Shown piece by piece: positions 6,925-14,012 of a stretch of DNA of 64,000 nt. Within the stretch, counting starts at the first letter, position 1; every line of letters starts with the position of its first letter. The stretch spans positions 22,115-86,114 of IMG/VR virus record IMGVR_UViG_3300022562_001969. One strand, given 5' to 3'. The stretch is from a virus. The notes below the pieces were generated by a model, which was not told where the DNA came from, did no database searches, and was given only the letters and a program-made list of their open reading frames with translations. The translations under genes and the position numbers were made by a program.

Positions 6925-7059
6925 TTGGTCAAACGCTGTTTATGGTGCAATGGTTTAGGTTATGATACCTACCTGGGCCACACTTGCGATATGTGTAACG
7001 GCAAAGGTGGAAAATGGGAACGGGTGAGGGTACTAGTAGGTGAGGAAGTAATAGAATGA
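6925..7059 (+). CDS. Mini zinc-finger protein (DnaJ-type CxxC motifs)
   Basis: A 44-codon frame encodes CLWCNGLGYD and, after ten residues, CDMCNGKGGKW. These are two CxxCxGxG-type knuckles like one zinc site of the DnaJ cysteine-rich domain. Its TGA overlaps the ATG of the next gene (ATGA at 7056-7059), which supports it as real. The start is uncertain: TTG at 6925 is the best in-frame choice and no strong ribosome-binding site is visible. Such mini-proteins may be RNA- or protein-binding accessories. Confidence 0.5.
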   Translation: MVKRCLWCNGLGYDTYLGHTCDMCNGKGGKWERVRVLVGEEVIE

Positions 7060-7547
7060 GAAAAATAATGCTCTTGGCATTAACTTTAATTATCTTGACA
7101 GGCTGCAATAGTAGCGTCAAAAACGCTAAAGCCGAAGCCATACGTCACCAGACTGACCGCGCAGACGATTGGCACATTGCCAGATTAGAGGAATCCGAGG
7201 CTTTAATGCCAGTCAGAATTATGGTCAAGGAAGTGCTTTGGTATACCGGTATGGTTAGCGGTATCCTTCTCCTTTTAGGTAGCGGCCTGGCCGGTGGCTG
7301 GTGGATGGTAGGCACATCAGTCAACAGGGTGAAATTTCACCGGGTCAGTCTGGATGTCCAGACAAGGCAGTATCCACTGTTGGTTTATGGCAACGGCCGG
7401 CGGGTCTTCAACCCGAATACCGGCGAACGGCTATTGTTGGCCGAAAACAGTGAAGCGTCTTTGACCCGGATCGAGGCCAGTACAAAGGTACAACTGGCGG
7501 GGATGCTACCGGATCGGATGATAATAGATGATCCTCATCATCACTAA
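7056..7547 (+). CDS. Lipoprotein with one extra membrane segment
   Basis: The 163-residue protein begins with a type II signal peptide ending in LTGC (cysteine at residue 17). A second hydrophobic segment (about 63-86, YTGMVSGILLLLGSGLAGGWW) follows a charged stretch. The C-terminal 75 residues are soluble and end in PHHH. After the TAA the same frame stays open for 39 codons (to 7665), reading like protein (PVIERQIIMVVGPGQS, then RGEMWRQLSASYDD). The stop may therefore be a recent nonsense mutation that shortened the protein. Confidence 0.6.
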   Translation: MRKIMLLALTLIILTGCNSSVKNAKAEAIRHQTDRADDWHIARLEESEALMPVRIMVKEVLWYTGMVSGILLLLGSGLAGGWWMVGTSVNRVKFHRVSLDVQTRQYPLLVYGNGRRVFNPNTGERLLLAENSEASLTRIEASTKVQLAGMLPDRMIIDDPHHH

Positions 7548-7646
7548 CCCCACCAGGCGCAGCCGGTCATCGAGCGGCAGATTATCATGGTGGTGGGGCC
7601 GGGTCAGTCGCGGGGGGAGATGTGGCGGCAGTTAAGCGCGAGCTAT

Positions 7647-7738
7647 GACGATAGACGACGGTAGACGATAGACGATAGACGGCCGGTGACCGTTTAGCTA
7701 TCGTCCATCGTCCATCGTCGAATGTTCGCGTGCGAACA
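7647..7738. repeat. Heptad repeats and palindrome copy 2
   Basis: GC-type heptads run first in one orientation (ACGATAG units, 7647-7680) and then in the other (CGTCCAT units, 7698-7720), forming a large inverted repeat. The palindrome ATGTTCGCGTGCGAACA follows at 7722-7738. The 7548-8011 interval otherwise holds only the readthrough frame of the lipoprotein and one doubtful minus-strand frame. Confidence 0.85.
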
Positions 7739-7750
7739 CTTACCTTAGAT

Positions 7751-7960
7751 CTACTCTTCGCCGGTGGCGTAACCCAGTATCTGACCTATCGGCCGCCCGG
7801 TGACAATCTCCAGCAAAGTGTCAGTGTCATCCGGACCAACCTCATCAAATCGCCTCGCCAAATGCGATACAACCTGAAATACGGCTTCCTGGACGGCCAG
7901 GGCCTCGGCCGGGTCTATCTGGTCGGCCGGAGTGTTACCAGCACTCGGGCGGCCTGCCAA
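7751..7960 (-). CDS. Doubtful small protein downstream of the second toxin-antitoxin operon
   Basis: A 69-codon frame opens with TTG at 7960 behind AAGGAT. The peptide is acidic and helical (DPAEALAVQEAVFQVVSHLA, ending GQILGYATGEE) and looks more protein-like than its opposite strand. It could be the fourth gene of the operon to its right or a gene remnant. Confidence 0.3.
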   Translation of the reverse strand: MAGRPSAGNTPADQIDPAEALAVQEAVFQVVSHLARRFDEVGPDDTDTLLEIVTGRPIGQILGYATGEE

Positions 7961-8011
7961 TCAAATCCTTACCAGGTGGACGCGGATGAGGGGAGTTTTA
8001 TGGTTAGTGAG

Positions 8012-8419
8012 TCAAGGTTGTGAGGTAGGGTCTTGAGGACCTTGGATGATCATTTGTTCACCGCTCTCTGCTTCGGCCAGAGCGCGAAGCAACCGTTCCT
8101 GGAAACGCCGGCTATCTTCCTGGTCTACATCCGACTTTTTGAACATTTTTATATAAAACGCCTTGTAGGAACATTGCCAATGGCTACCAACATAATAAAC
8201 CCGGTGACGGCCAATTCTGATTTTGCGAACATTTTCCAAACCTGGCGGCATCCGCTTCAGCTTTTTATCGGAGGCGTCTAACGACCCCCTCCGCTCAGAG
8301 TTGGCCTCGTCGGCAAAACCAAAGAGCCTTTTTTCGATCATTGTCTTATCTCTGCTATTGGCGCGTTGAAGCTGGTCCAGTTGTTTATCGACCGTCTTAT
8401 TTATCGAGATCGAGCACAC
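8012..8419 (-). CDS. RelE-like toxin of a second three-gene operon
   Basis: The 135-residue protein has an N-terminal helix (SISINKTVDKQLDQLQRAN) and a toxin-like core, LENVRKIRIGRHRVYYVGSH followed by YKAFYIKMFKKSD. The core resembles the RelE/HigB fold with basic residues on the central strands. It ends in a helical tail of about 35 residues. Its start overlaps the upstream gene by 23 bp. It is the last gene of the unit 9225-8012, the same order as the operon at 2033-3327. Confidence 0.6.
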   Translation of the reverse strand: MCSISINKTVDKQLDQLQRANSRDKTMIEKRLFGFADEANSERRGSLDASDKKLKRMPPGLENVRKIRIGRHRVYYVGSHWQCSYKAFYIKMFKKSDVDQEDSRRFQERLLRALAEAESGEQMIIQGPQDPTSQP

Positions 8420-8903
8420 GATACGTCTCCTGATCTTTAAAGGCTTTTTCTAATTGGATCAGTAAGGTATCATCCCGGATCAGGCGCTCATCTTCTAACG
8501 CATCAAGATCGATCCCCCGGATATTGAATTGAGCCATCTTCCGCAAGAAAGAAATGGCGCTATTGATCTGGGCGAAGGATAGATTAGGGAATTCTCCCTG
8601 TAATTCGTCATAATCTATAAGGCCGTCCAGGGCCTCCACAAATTCGTAGAGGGAGACTGATTGCCCGTCGTTCCCGACCAATACCGGGAGAAATCCAAGG
8701 TCTGGGTTCAGGTGAATATAGCCGCCGGTGGCTTTATTCCACGCCTCAAAAGAACTAAGGACGCTTGTACGGGTAGTTAGTTTCAGGCTGTCCCTTAGAA
8801 ACCGCTCAATCAGGTAATTTGTTTGGCCGGAGGGGCCACTATCCTGAACAATAAAAACAAGTCTGTTCTCAGCCTCGGTTGTTTTGACAATAGGATCATT
8901 CAT
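8397..8903 (-). CDS. Putative antitoxin with a DUF433-like helical region
   Basis: The 168-residue protein has a middle part (LYEFVEALDGLIDYDELQGE then FPNLSFAQINSAISFL) that resembles the HTH-like repeat of DUF433 antitoxins, in which a motif of this kind precedes a toxin-binding tail. The N-terminal 60 residues are not recognised. It overlaps the upstream gene by 8 bp and the toxin-like gene by 23 bp, indicating coupled translation. The antitoxin role is inferred from order and fold pattern. Confidence 0.5.
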   Translation of the reverse strand: MNDPIVKTTEAENRLVFIVQDSGPSGQTNYLIERFLRDSLKLTTRTSVLSSFEAWNKATGGYIHLNPDLGFLPVLVGNDGQSVSLYEFVEALDGLIDYDELQGEFPNLSFAQINSAISFLRKMAQFNIRGIDLDALEDERLIRDDTLLIQLEKAFKDQETYRVLDLDK

Positions 8904-9225
8904 CAGCTGTTTGTCCTTCCAAAGCTTTACGCGCTTCAGGCGTTAATCGATTTTCCGGATTAGCCTCAATCTCTCCAAATAGTTGCTCATAGGCATTGAG
9001 GCTATTTGTTAAAGCATCGGCAACACGTTTGGCATGGGGGACGCTCAGATAAATTTTCGCCACGCCAACCGCCCCATCAGATTCTACATTCTTCTTTAAG
9101 CCAAAGTGCAAGACAATTTCTTCGGCGGTCACTTTTATTTCCATCAGGTCCGAGTAACACACCTTTTGATCAGGCGCATCAAGGATTTTTTCTTTCCTTT
9201 TCGCCACTTTGTCATCATCGGCCAT
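8896..9225 (-). CDS. DUF3467-like protein
   Basis: The 109-residue protein starts MADDDKVAKRKEK at 9225, with ggagg upstream. The core (YSDLMEIKVTAEEIVLHFG, then KIYLSVPHAKRVADALTNSL and YEQLFGEI) matches the pattern of DUF3467 proteins: a beta strand, an aromatic-rich strand, then SPxHAKR and a helix ending in FGxI. The function of this family is not established. It leads the second toxin-antitoxin-like operon. Confidence 0.65.
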   Translation of the reverse strand: MADDDKVAKRKEKILDAPDQKVCYSDLMEIKVTAEEIVLHFGLKKNVESDGAVGVAKIYLSVPHAKRVADALTNSLNAYEQLFGEIEANPENRLTPEARKALEGQTADE

Positions 9226-9265
9226 TATGGTCCTCCAAACTGGACTGTATTTTGTTCTGTTTATA

Positions 9266-9295
9266 ACTATACTATAGCCGATCATTATCTGGCAA
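9266..9295 (-). promoter_or_regulatory. Possible promoter of the DUF3467 operon
   Basis: TTGCCA and TATAGT are 18 bp apart on the minus strand, 41 bp before the start codon. The -10 box sits in a short TATAGTATAG repeat. Confidence 0.4.
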
Positions 9296-9315
9296 AAACG
9301 ATAAATCTTTCGTCG

Positions 9316-9429
9316 AATGTTCGCACGCGAACATTGACGATGGACGATTGACGACCGCTGTCTTTTAGTTGTGGCTGGTTTGGTGTCGGGTGGCTCTTTG
9401 GCAGTTTGGACGATGGACGATGGACGACC
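9316..9429. repeat. Palindrome copy 3 and GC-type heptads
   Basis: AATGTTCGCACGCGAACATT (9316-9335) is followed by GACGATGGACGATTGACGAC units and, after 60 bp, a second heptad cluster (9408-9429) that reaches the end of the methyltransferase gene. Confidence 0.85.
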
Positions 9430-9435
9430 GCCGGT

Positions 9436-11085
9436 TTATATCTCCAACCGCCCTTGTGTTGGCCCTGCTCTTTCTTCTCTTTGGGCTTGTTTGAAGGTTC
9501 CATAGGCGGGCGGCATTTGTACACTTGCCCCCCCTAACAACGCCTCAATGGTAAGTATCTGAATTTTAGGGTATTTTTGGCCCCAGGCTACAGCCTCATA
9601 AAAACCGGCTGACACCGCCTCCTGGATCATCGGCTGCGTTGGTTCTTCCAGGGTGATAAAAACGCCGATAGCCGCCTTTTCCCGTTCAACCGTCCCAACC
9701 AGATCACGAATATCCCGGCTTGACACCTTGCCGCTCTTGACTTGCGCTAAAACCCGCTTAGGTTTGCCTTTTGCCGTATCAATAAAGGTGATAACCCCAT
9801 CGATCCCTTTATCCGCTCCTTTTTTGCCCTTTTTACTGCCCTGGGTCGCTTTGCCCGGTCTGGCCCTAACTAACGACAAGGCCCACCATTCAAACTGAAA
9901 GCGGTCTTGTTCTGCCAGAAAACGAGCAGAGCCTATTGTTTCAGGCTCGCCCTTGACTTCAAACGTTGTGTCCGGAAAGGCTTCTTGTAGACGATATTTT
10001 TGCAAGGCAATAGATAAATGGGTGATGTCAATACCTATCCACTTTCGGCCTAGTTTTTCAGCGGCTACTATCGCAGTACCACAACCGCAAAATGGATCAA
10101 GGACTACATCACCAGGGTTGCTACTGGCTGAAATGATACGTTCTAGTAAAGGTAAAGGTTTTTGTGTAGGATAACCCAGACGTTCAGCATCAGAACTTTG
10201 CAAAGGATTTATATCAGCCCAAATGTTTGTAATAATTGTTCCTTTTTGTTCGTTCAAAAAACGTTTAAGCGCAGGACGTTTACTAAAATCATAGGAACCA
10301 TCTTTGTGACGTGGATAATAAATGCGCCCTTCATCGTGTAACTTTTGCATGGTTTCAGGTTTATAACGCCAACCTTTAGCAGGATACGGAAAGCCTAGCC
10401 ATTCGTACATCATATTGGGTCTAGGATTTGGACTTGTCATATTATCCAAACGATATAAACCGCGTCCATTATTATCATCAAATCGGTAATTTTTTTGGAT
10501 ATATTCCAAATCATATGGTCCATATTGAACAATAAACAGGTTTTTTTTGGAACGTTTATAAAAAAGAATTATGTCAGCAATATCAGCAAATTTCGTCTTT
10601 GCGTCACTATGGGCTGACTGTCGTTTCCAAATAATTTCATTGCCAAAGTTCTCAGCCCCAAAAATAGTATCAAGGATGACCTTCAAATAATGGCTTGCTG
10701 TTGGGTCACAATGCAGATATAAGCTACCAGTAGGGTTCAATACCCGATGAAGTTCAACCAATCGACTAGCCATCATAACCAAATAAGCCATCATTTGGTT
10801 AGCGCCAATAAAATCACGCATGGCCCCAATCATCTTACTTATATGATCTGGTGATTCTGTTATCAATTCGTGATAGGTTTCCTCAGCGGCCGCGTTCCAG
10901 TGCCAAGTATCATCAAAAGCCGTTATCTGCGCCTGGCTATCTTGCCCACTTTCATCTTTGAATAAGACATTATAGCTGCGCTTTGAGTTAAAGGGGGGGT
11001 CAAGATAGACTAAATCAATACTTTCATCTGCTATGTAATCACGTAGAATTTGAAGGTTATCGCCATAATAAAGGGTATTTTTCAT
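9436..11085 (-). CDS. DNA methyltransferase fused to a Mrr-like nuclease domain
   Basis: The start MKNTLYYGDNLQ at 11085 is preceded by aggtgg and gives 549 residues; the longer upstream frame runs through heptads. LDPPFNSKRSYN (residues 28-39) is motif IV, and LDPFCGCGTA (about 329-338) is motif I. The IV-before-I order marks a beta-class N6-adenine/N4-cytosine enzyme. Residues about 423-515 add GIDGVITF, AQVKSGKVSSRDI and IGVFITLEEPT. This matches Mrr-type PD-(D/E)XK nucleases with D429, Q448 and K450. One chain may thus modify and cut DNA, or read modification. It faces the STAND gene divergently. Confidence 0.85.
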   Translation of the reverse strand: MKNTLYYGDNLQILRDYIADESIDLVYLDPPFNSKRSYNVLFKDESGQDSQAQITAFDDTWHWNAAAEETYHELITESPDHISKMIGAMRDFIGANQMMAYLVMMASRLVELHRVLNPTGSLYLHCDPTASHYLKVILDTIFGAENFGNEIIWKRQSAHSDAKTKFADIADIILFYKRSKKNLFIVQYGPYDLEYIQKNYRFDDNNGRGLYRLDNMTSPNPRPNMMYEWLGFPYPAKGWRYKPETMQKLHDEGRIYYPRHKDGSYDFSKRPALKRFLNEQKGTIITNIWADINPLQSSDAERLGYPTQKPLPLLERIISASSNPGDVVLDPFCGCGTAIVAAEKLGRKWIGIDITHLSIALQKYRLQEAFPDTTFEVKGEPETIGSARFLAEQDRFQFEWWALSLVRARPGKATQGSKKGKKGADKGIDGVITFIDTAKGKPKRVLAQVKSGKVSSRDIRDLVGTVEREKAAIGVFITLEEPTQPMIQEAVSAGFYEAVAWGQKYPKIQILTIEALLGGASVQMPPAYGTFKQAQREERAGPTQGRLEI

Positions 11086-11198
11086 TGGTTGACCACCTGA
11101 CCAGGCCAGGCTATAACAAATGGCAAGTGAACGGTTCACCATCATGCCCGTGGAGAATACCCTGATTTTATCCGAGTTTGGGATGACAGGCAAAAAAG

Positions 11199-11229
11199 AC
11201 GGTCGTCCATCGTCCATCGCCCATCGTCG
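11199..11229. repeat. GC-type heptads
   Basis: Three CGTCCATCG-type units lie between the methyltransferase start and the promoter at 11278. Confidence 0.8.
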
Positions 11230-11277
11230 GTTACTTGTTTTCAGGCCAAAAGGGTATATAATTGATTTAGCGACATT

Positions 11278-11306
11278 TTGGCTTGATAGTCTGATCAAGA
11301 TATAAT
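11278..11306 (+). promoter_or_regulatory. Promoter in front of the structured leader RNA
   Basis: TTGGCT and a perfect TATAAT are 17 bp apart. The predicted start (about 11312-11314) falls exactly at the base of the RNA structure at 11310-11381. Confidence 0.6.
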
Positions 11307-11309
11307 AGT

Positions 11310-11381
11310 AAAAGAAGCTCCAACCTCTGACAGGCTATCTGTCCAAAGTGTCGCAACTTGAGAGGTCTGGGGCTTCTTTTT
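11310..11381 (+). ncRNA. Candidate self-terminating structured RNA upstream of the STAND ATPase
   Basis: The closing stem pairs 11310-11322 with 11368-11380 (13 bp, one G-U), extended by ACCTCT with AGAGGT. Inside, GACAG pairs with CTGTC, and CAAAGT with ACTTG, giving a three-way junction. The 3' arm ends in CTTTTT, like a terminator. With a promoter just upstream this is either a roughly 70-nt small RNA or an attenuator controlling the gene at 11462. It matches no RNA family known to me. Confidence 0.55.
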
Positions 11382-11461
11382 GGTGCTTCAGGATTTTCCG
11401 TGGGAACCACTATATCGCCATACAAGAAAAGTAAGCCAACTTTCAAAGATAGGTTCGCAAG

Positions 11462-13513
11462 ATGACTGAAAGCCGCCAACCTGGTAGGAATTTTAGGGAT
11501 GAATTACTTAAGATTTTGTCAGGGATGACCGCTTTGGATGACCCTGACAACCGATATCGGCTATTGGACAAGTTGCCACTAGAGGCAGTAGCAACCATAC
11601 GACGCAATTCTGCTAAGGGGACCGACCTATACAATATCGTTCAGGCTGCCGAAGGATGGGGACAATTGACCTCTGGAGAGTGGGCCTTGGTCGTTATCGC
11701 CCAAAACGCCCTATCTCTAGTTAAAGGAACCCACCCCGGTCGTCAGCTAGAGGCTCTTTTAGCTGAAAGGGTTATTCATCAGGCCAAGCCAGGCCGGCAG
11801 ATCCCCCTTGATCTGCCAGCGCGAGAGGAGAATTTTATAGACCGTAAGGACGAACTGGTATCTCTACTCACCGAATTACAACCAGGACGAGTAGTCACTT
11901 TGACTGGGCCGGGGGGCATGGGCAAGACTGCCCTGGCCGCGGAAGCCGTTGGCCAACTGGTGGTTGATCATAAGCCCCCTGAGCGTTTCCCGGATGGCAT
12001 CTTCTTTCATAGCTTTTACAACCAACCCCAAGCCGGTTTAGCCCTGGAAAGTCTGGCCCTGGCCTTTGGCGAGGAAGCCAGGCCAACGGCCCAGGTAGCG
12101 GCACAACGGGCGTTGAGCGGCCGGCAGGCCTTATTGGTGTTGGATGGCGCTGAAGATGCGGATGACTTGGCGGCCGTGTTAGCGGTGCGCGGGGGGTGTG
12201 GGGTTTTAATAACCAGCCGTAATCGGGGCGATGCGCCGGCCGTGTTGCAAGACCTGGCGCCCCTCAAACAGCAAGACGCCCTGGACTTATTACAACGCTG
12301 GGCTGAAGCGCAGCTTGATGACCAGGCGGCGGCCATTGCCATCTGCGAACTGGTGGGGAGGCTGCCGCTGGCGGTGCGTCTGGTAGGGCGGTATCTGCGT
12401 GAGACCGGGGAGACGGCCAGCGAGTATCTAGCCTGGTTACAAGAAACCCCGTTAGAGGCCCTGAACCAGGGGCGGCGACGCGAAGAAAGTATACCTGTCT
12501 TACTTGAGCGCAGTCTAAAGCAGGTCAGTGAGGCGGCGCGGCAAGTGTTGGCGGTGGCCGGCCGGCTGGCGCTGGCCCCGCTGCAACAAGAGGTGATGGG
12601 GGCCGCTTTGGCAGCCGAAGCGCGTGAGGTGAGACAGTGGTTAGGAGAATTGGTGCGCTATGGCTTGCTGAGCCGGGACAAAGGGCGTTATGCCATCAGT
12701 CACGCCCTCATTCACACCTACGCCAGTGAGCGGCTCAATGTGGCGGAGGAGATGGTCGAGCGGTTGGTGGCTTTCTATGTCGCTTTGGCTGAACACTTTA
12801 GCCAGCAAGGATTGGCAGGCTACCAGGCGCTTGATGGGGAGCGGCCTCACCTGCTGCGCTTGATTGCAGGCTGCGCGAAAGGAGATGATTGGCTGGGGGT
12901 TCGCAAGCTGGTCTGGGCCATTGATGGTTATTTGTCAATTCAGGGTCACGCCAGCGAACGACAAACTGCCCTAGCGACAGGGCTAACAGCCGCCCAACAA
13001 CTGGGCGACCGCCAAGATGAAGGGGCATTTTTAGGCAGCCTGGGGACCGCCTACTACGACCAGGGGGAGCTGGACAAAGCCATCGCCCATTCTCAGCAAG
13101 CCCTGGTCATCCACCGCGAGATTGGCTACCGCCAGGGGGAGGCTGCTGTTTTAGGCTACCTGGGAACCGCCTACAGCATCCAGGGGGAGCTGGCCAAAGG
13201 CATCGACCATTATCAGCAAGCCCTGGTCATCCACCGCGAGATTGGCTACCGCCAGGGGGAGGCTTATAATTTAGGCATCCTGGGTCTCGCCTACCGCGCC
13301 CAGGGGGAGAGGGCCAAAGCCAGAGAATACTTAGCCCAGGCGCTCACTATTTTTGAGGCGATCAAATCGCCCCAGGCAGACGCAATTCGTGAACAGTTGA
13401 CTATGCTGACTATGTTAGGCCGCCTCCATATACTCTTAGCAATGTGTCAGGCCATCTACGAGAAAGGATTGATGAGGCAGCTTTTGCCGCTTTTCAAAAG
13501 GCTTATTCACTAA
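11462..13513 (+). CDS. STAND NTPase: effector-associated domain, NB-ARC, TPR
   Basis: The 683-residue protein begins with a helical 90-residue domain (ALDDPDNRYRLLDKLPLEAV, then TDLYNIVQAAEGWGQL) resembling bacterial effector-associated domains. The NB-ARC module has Walker A TGPGGMGKT (148-156), Walker B ALLVLDGAED (223-232), sensor-like GVLITSRNR (247-255) and the GRLPLA motif (299-304). A winged-helix part ends near residue 450. TPR-like repeats (about 510-640, GTAYYDQGELDKAIAHSQQA and two copies) form the sensor end. Such proteins detect invasion and recruit effectors through death-like adaptor domains. The effector partner is not fused here. Confidence 0.85.
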   Translation: MTESRQPGRNFRDELLKILSGMTALDDPDNRYRLLDKLPLEAVATIRRNSAKGTDLYNIVQAAEGWGQLTSGEWALVVIAQNALSLVKGTHPGRQLEALLAERVIHQAKPGRQIPLDLPAREENFIDRKDELVSLLTELQPGRVVTLTGPGGMGKTALAAEAVGQLVVDHKPPERFPDGIFFHSFYNQPQAGLALESLALAFGEEARPTAQVAAQRALSGRQALLVLDGAEDADDLAAVLAVRGGCGVLITSRNRGDAPAVLQDLAPLKQQDALDLLQRWAEAQLDDQAAAIAICELVGRLPLAVRLVGRYLRETGETASEYLAWLQETPLEALNQGRRREESIPVLLERSLKQVSEAARQVLAVAGRLALAPLQQEVMGAALAAEAREVRQWLGELVRYGLLSRDKGRYAISHALIHTYASERLNVAEEMVERLVAFYVALAEHFSQQGLAGYQALDGERPHLLRLIAGCAKGDDWLGVRKLVWAIDGYLSIQGHASERQTALATGLTAAQQLGDRQDEGAFLGSLGTAYYDQGELDKAIAHSQQALVIHREIGYRQGEAAVLGYLGTAYSIQGELAKGIDHYQQALVIHREIGYRQGEAYNLGILGLAYRAQGERAKAREYLAQALTIFEAIKSPQADAIREQLTMLTMLGRLHILLAMCQAIYEKGLMRQLLPLFKRLIH

Positions 13514-13800
13514 AGACAATGCGTGAGGCAGCAACTCAGTTTCCGGCAATGACTGAGGAGACGTTTCGGGACGCTGTAAAGGCGTTCATAGATGAGCAAG
13601 TGCCAAAGAACTATATATTTTCGTTTAAGCAACGATTGATGTGGTTAGGTCAACTTCTTGATGAGTGGCCAGATGAACCAGTCTCAGGATCGTTAAAAAA
13701 GGAAACTTCCGCTGTGAGATCTATAATCAAGCCAAAATCGCTTAAAGAGCGGAAGAAGATTAAAGCGCAAAGGAAGTGGTGGCAGTTTTGGAAGAAATGA
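13444..13800 (+). CDS. Uncharacterised protein overlapping the STAND gene end
   Basis: The 118-residue frame starts with GTG at 13444 and overlaps the STAND gene by 70 bp in another frame. An internal ATG near 13519 would start after the overlap. The protein is helical and very basic at its end (KSLKERKKIKAQRKWWQFWKK). The last 25 residues of the STAND protein fit poorly with its TPR register, so a frameshift that split one longer gene is possible. It could instead be the missing effector partner. No domain is recognised. Confidence 0.45.
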   Translation: MSGHLRERIDEAAFAAFQKAYSLKTMREAATQFPAMTEETFRDAVKAFIDEQVPKNYIFSFKQRLMWLGQLLDEWPDEPVSGSLKKETSAVRSIIKPKSLKERKKIKAQRKWWQFWKK

Positions 13801-13817
13801 GGTTGATTTTTAGCTTT

Positions 13818-14012
13818 GGACGATGGACGACCGGCGGCGACTTAAGACTGCGGCCGCCCATCGTCCATCGTCCATCGTCGCCAAGGCGAAGCGACCACCG
13901 ACGACACAACACCGCCGCCCATCGTCCATCGTCCATCGTCGCCAAGGCGAAGCGACCACCGACGACACAACACCGCCGCCCGCCGTCCATCGTCTATCGT
14001 CCATCGTCCGTC
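13818..14012. repeat. Inverted GC-type heptads with a 61-bp tandem duplication
   Basis: GACGATGGACGA units (13818-13830) face CATCGTCCATCGTC units from 13859 on. A 61-bp block containing heptads plus GCCAAGGCGAAGCGACCACC is present twice in tandem (about 13856-13916 and 13917-13977). The last units encode the DDGR tail of the integrase. Confidence 0.85.

Noticed and set aside
11310-11381. Structured RNA read as a retron msr-msd
   Set aside because: No reverse transcriptase gene is present and the length is too short.
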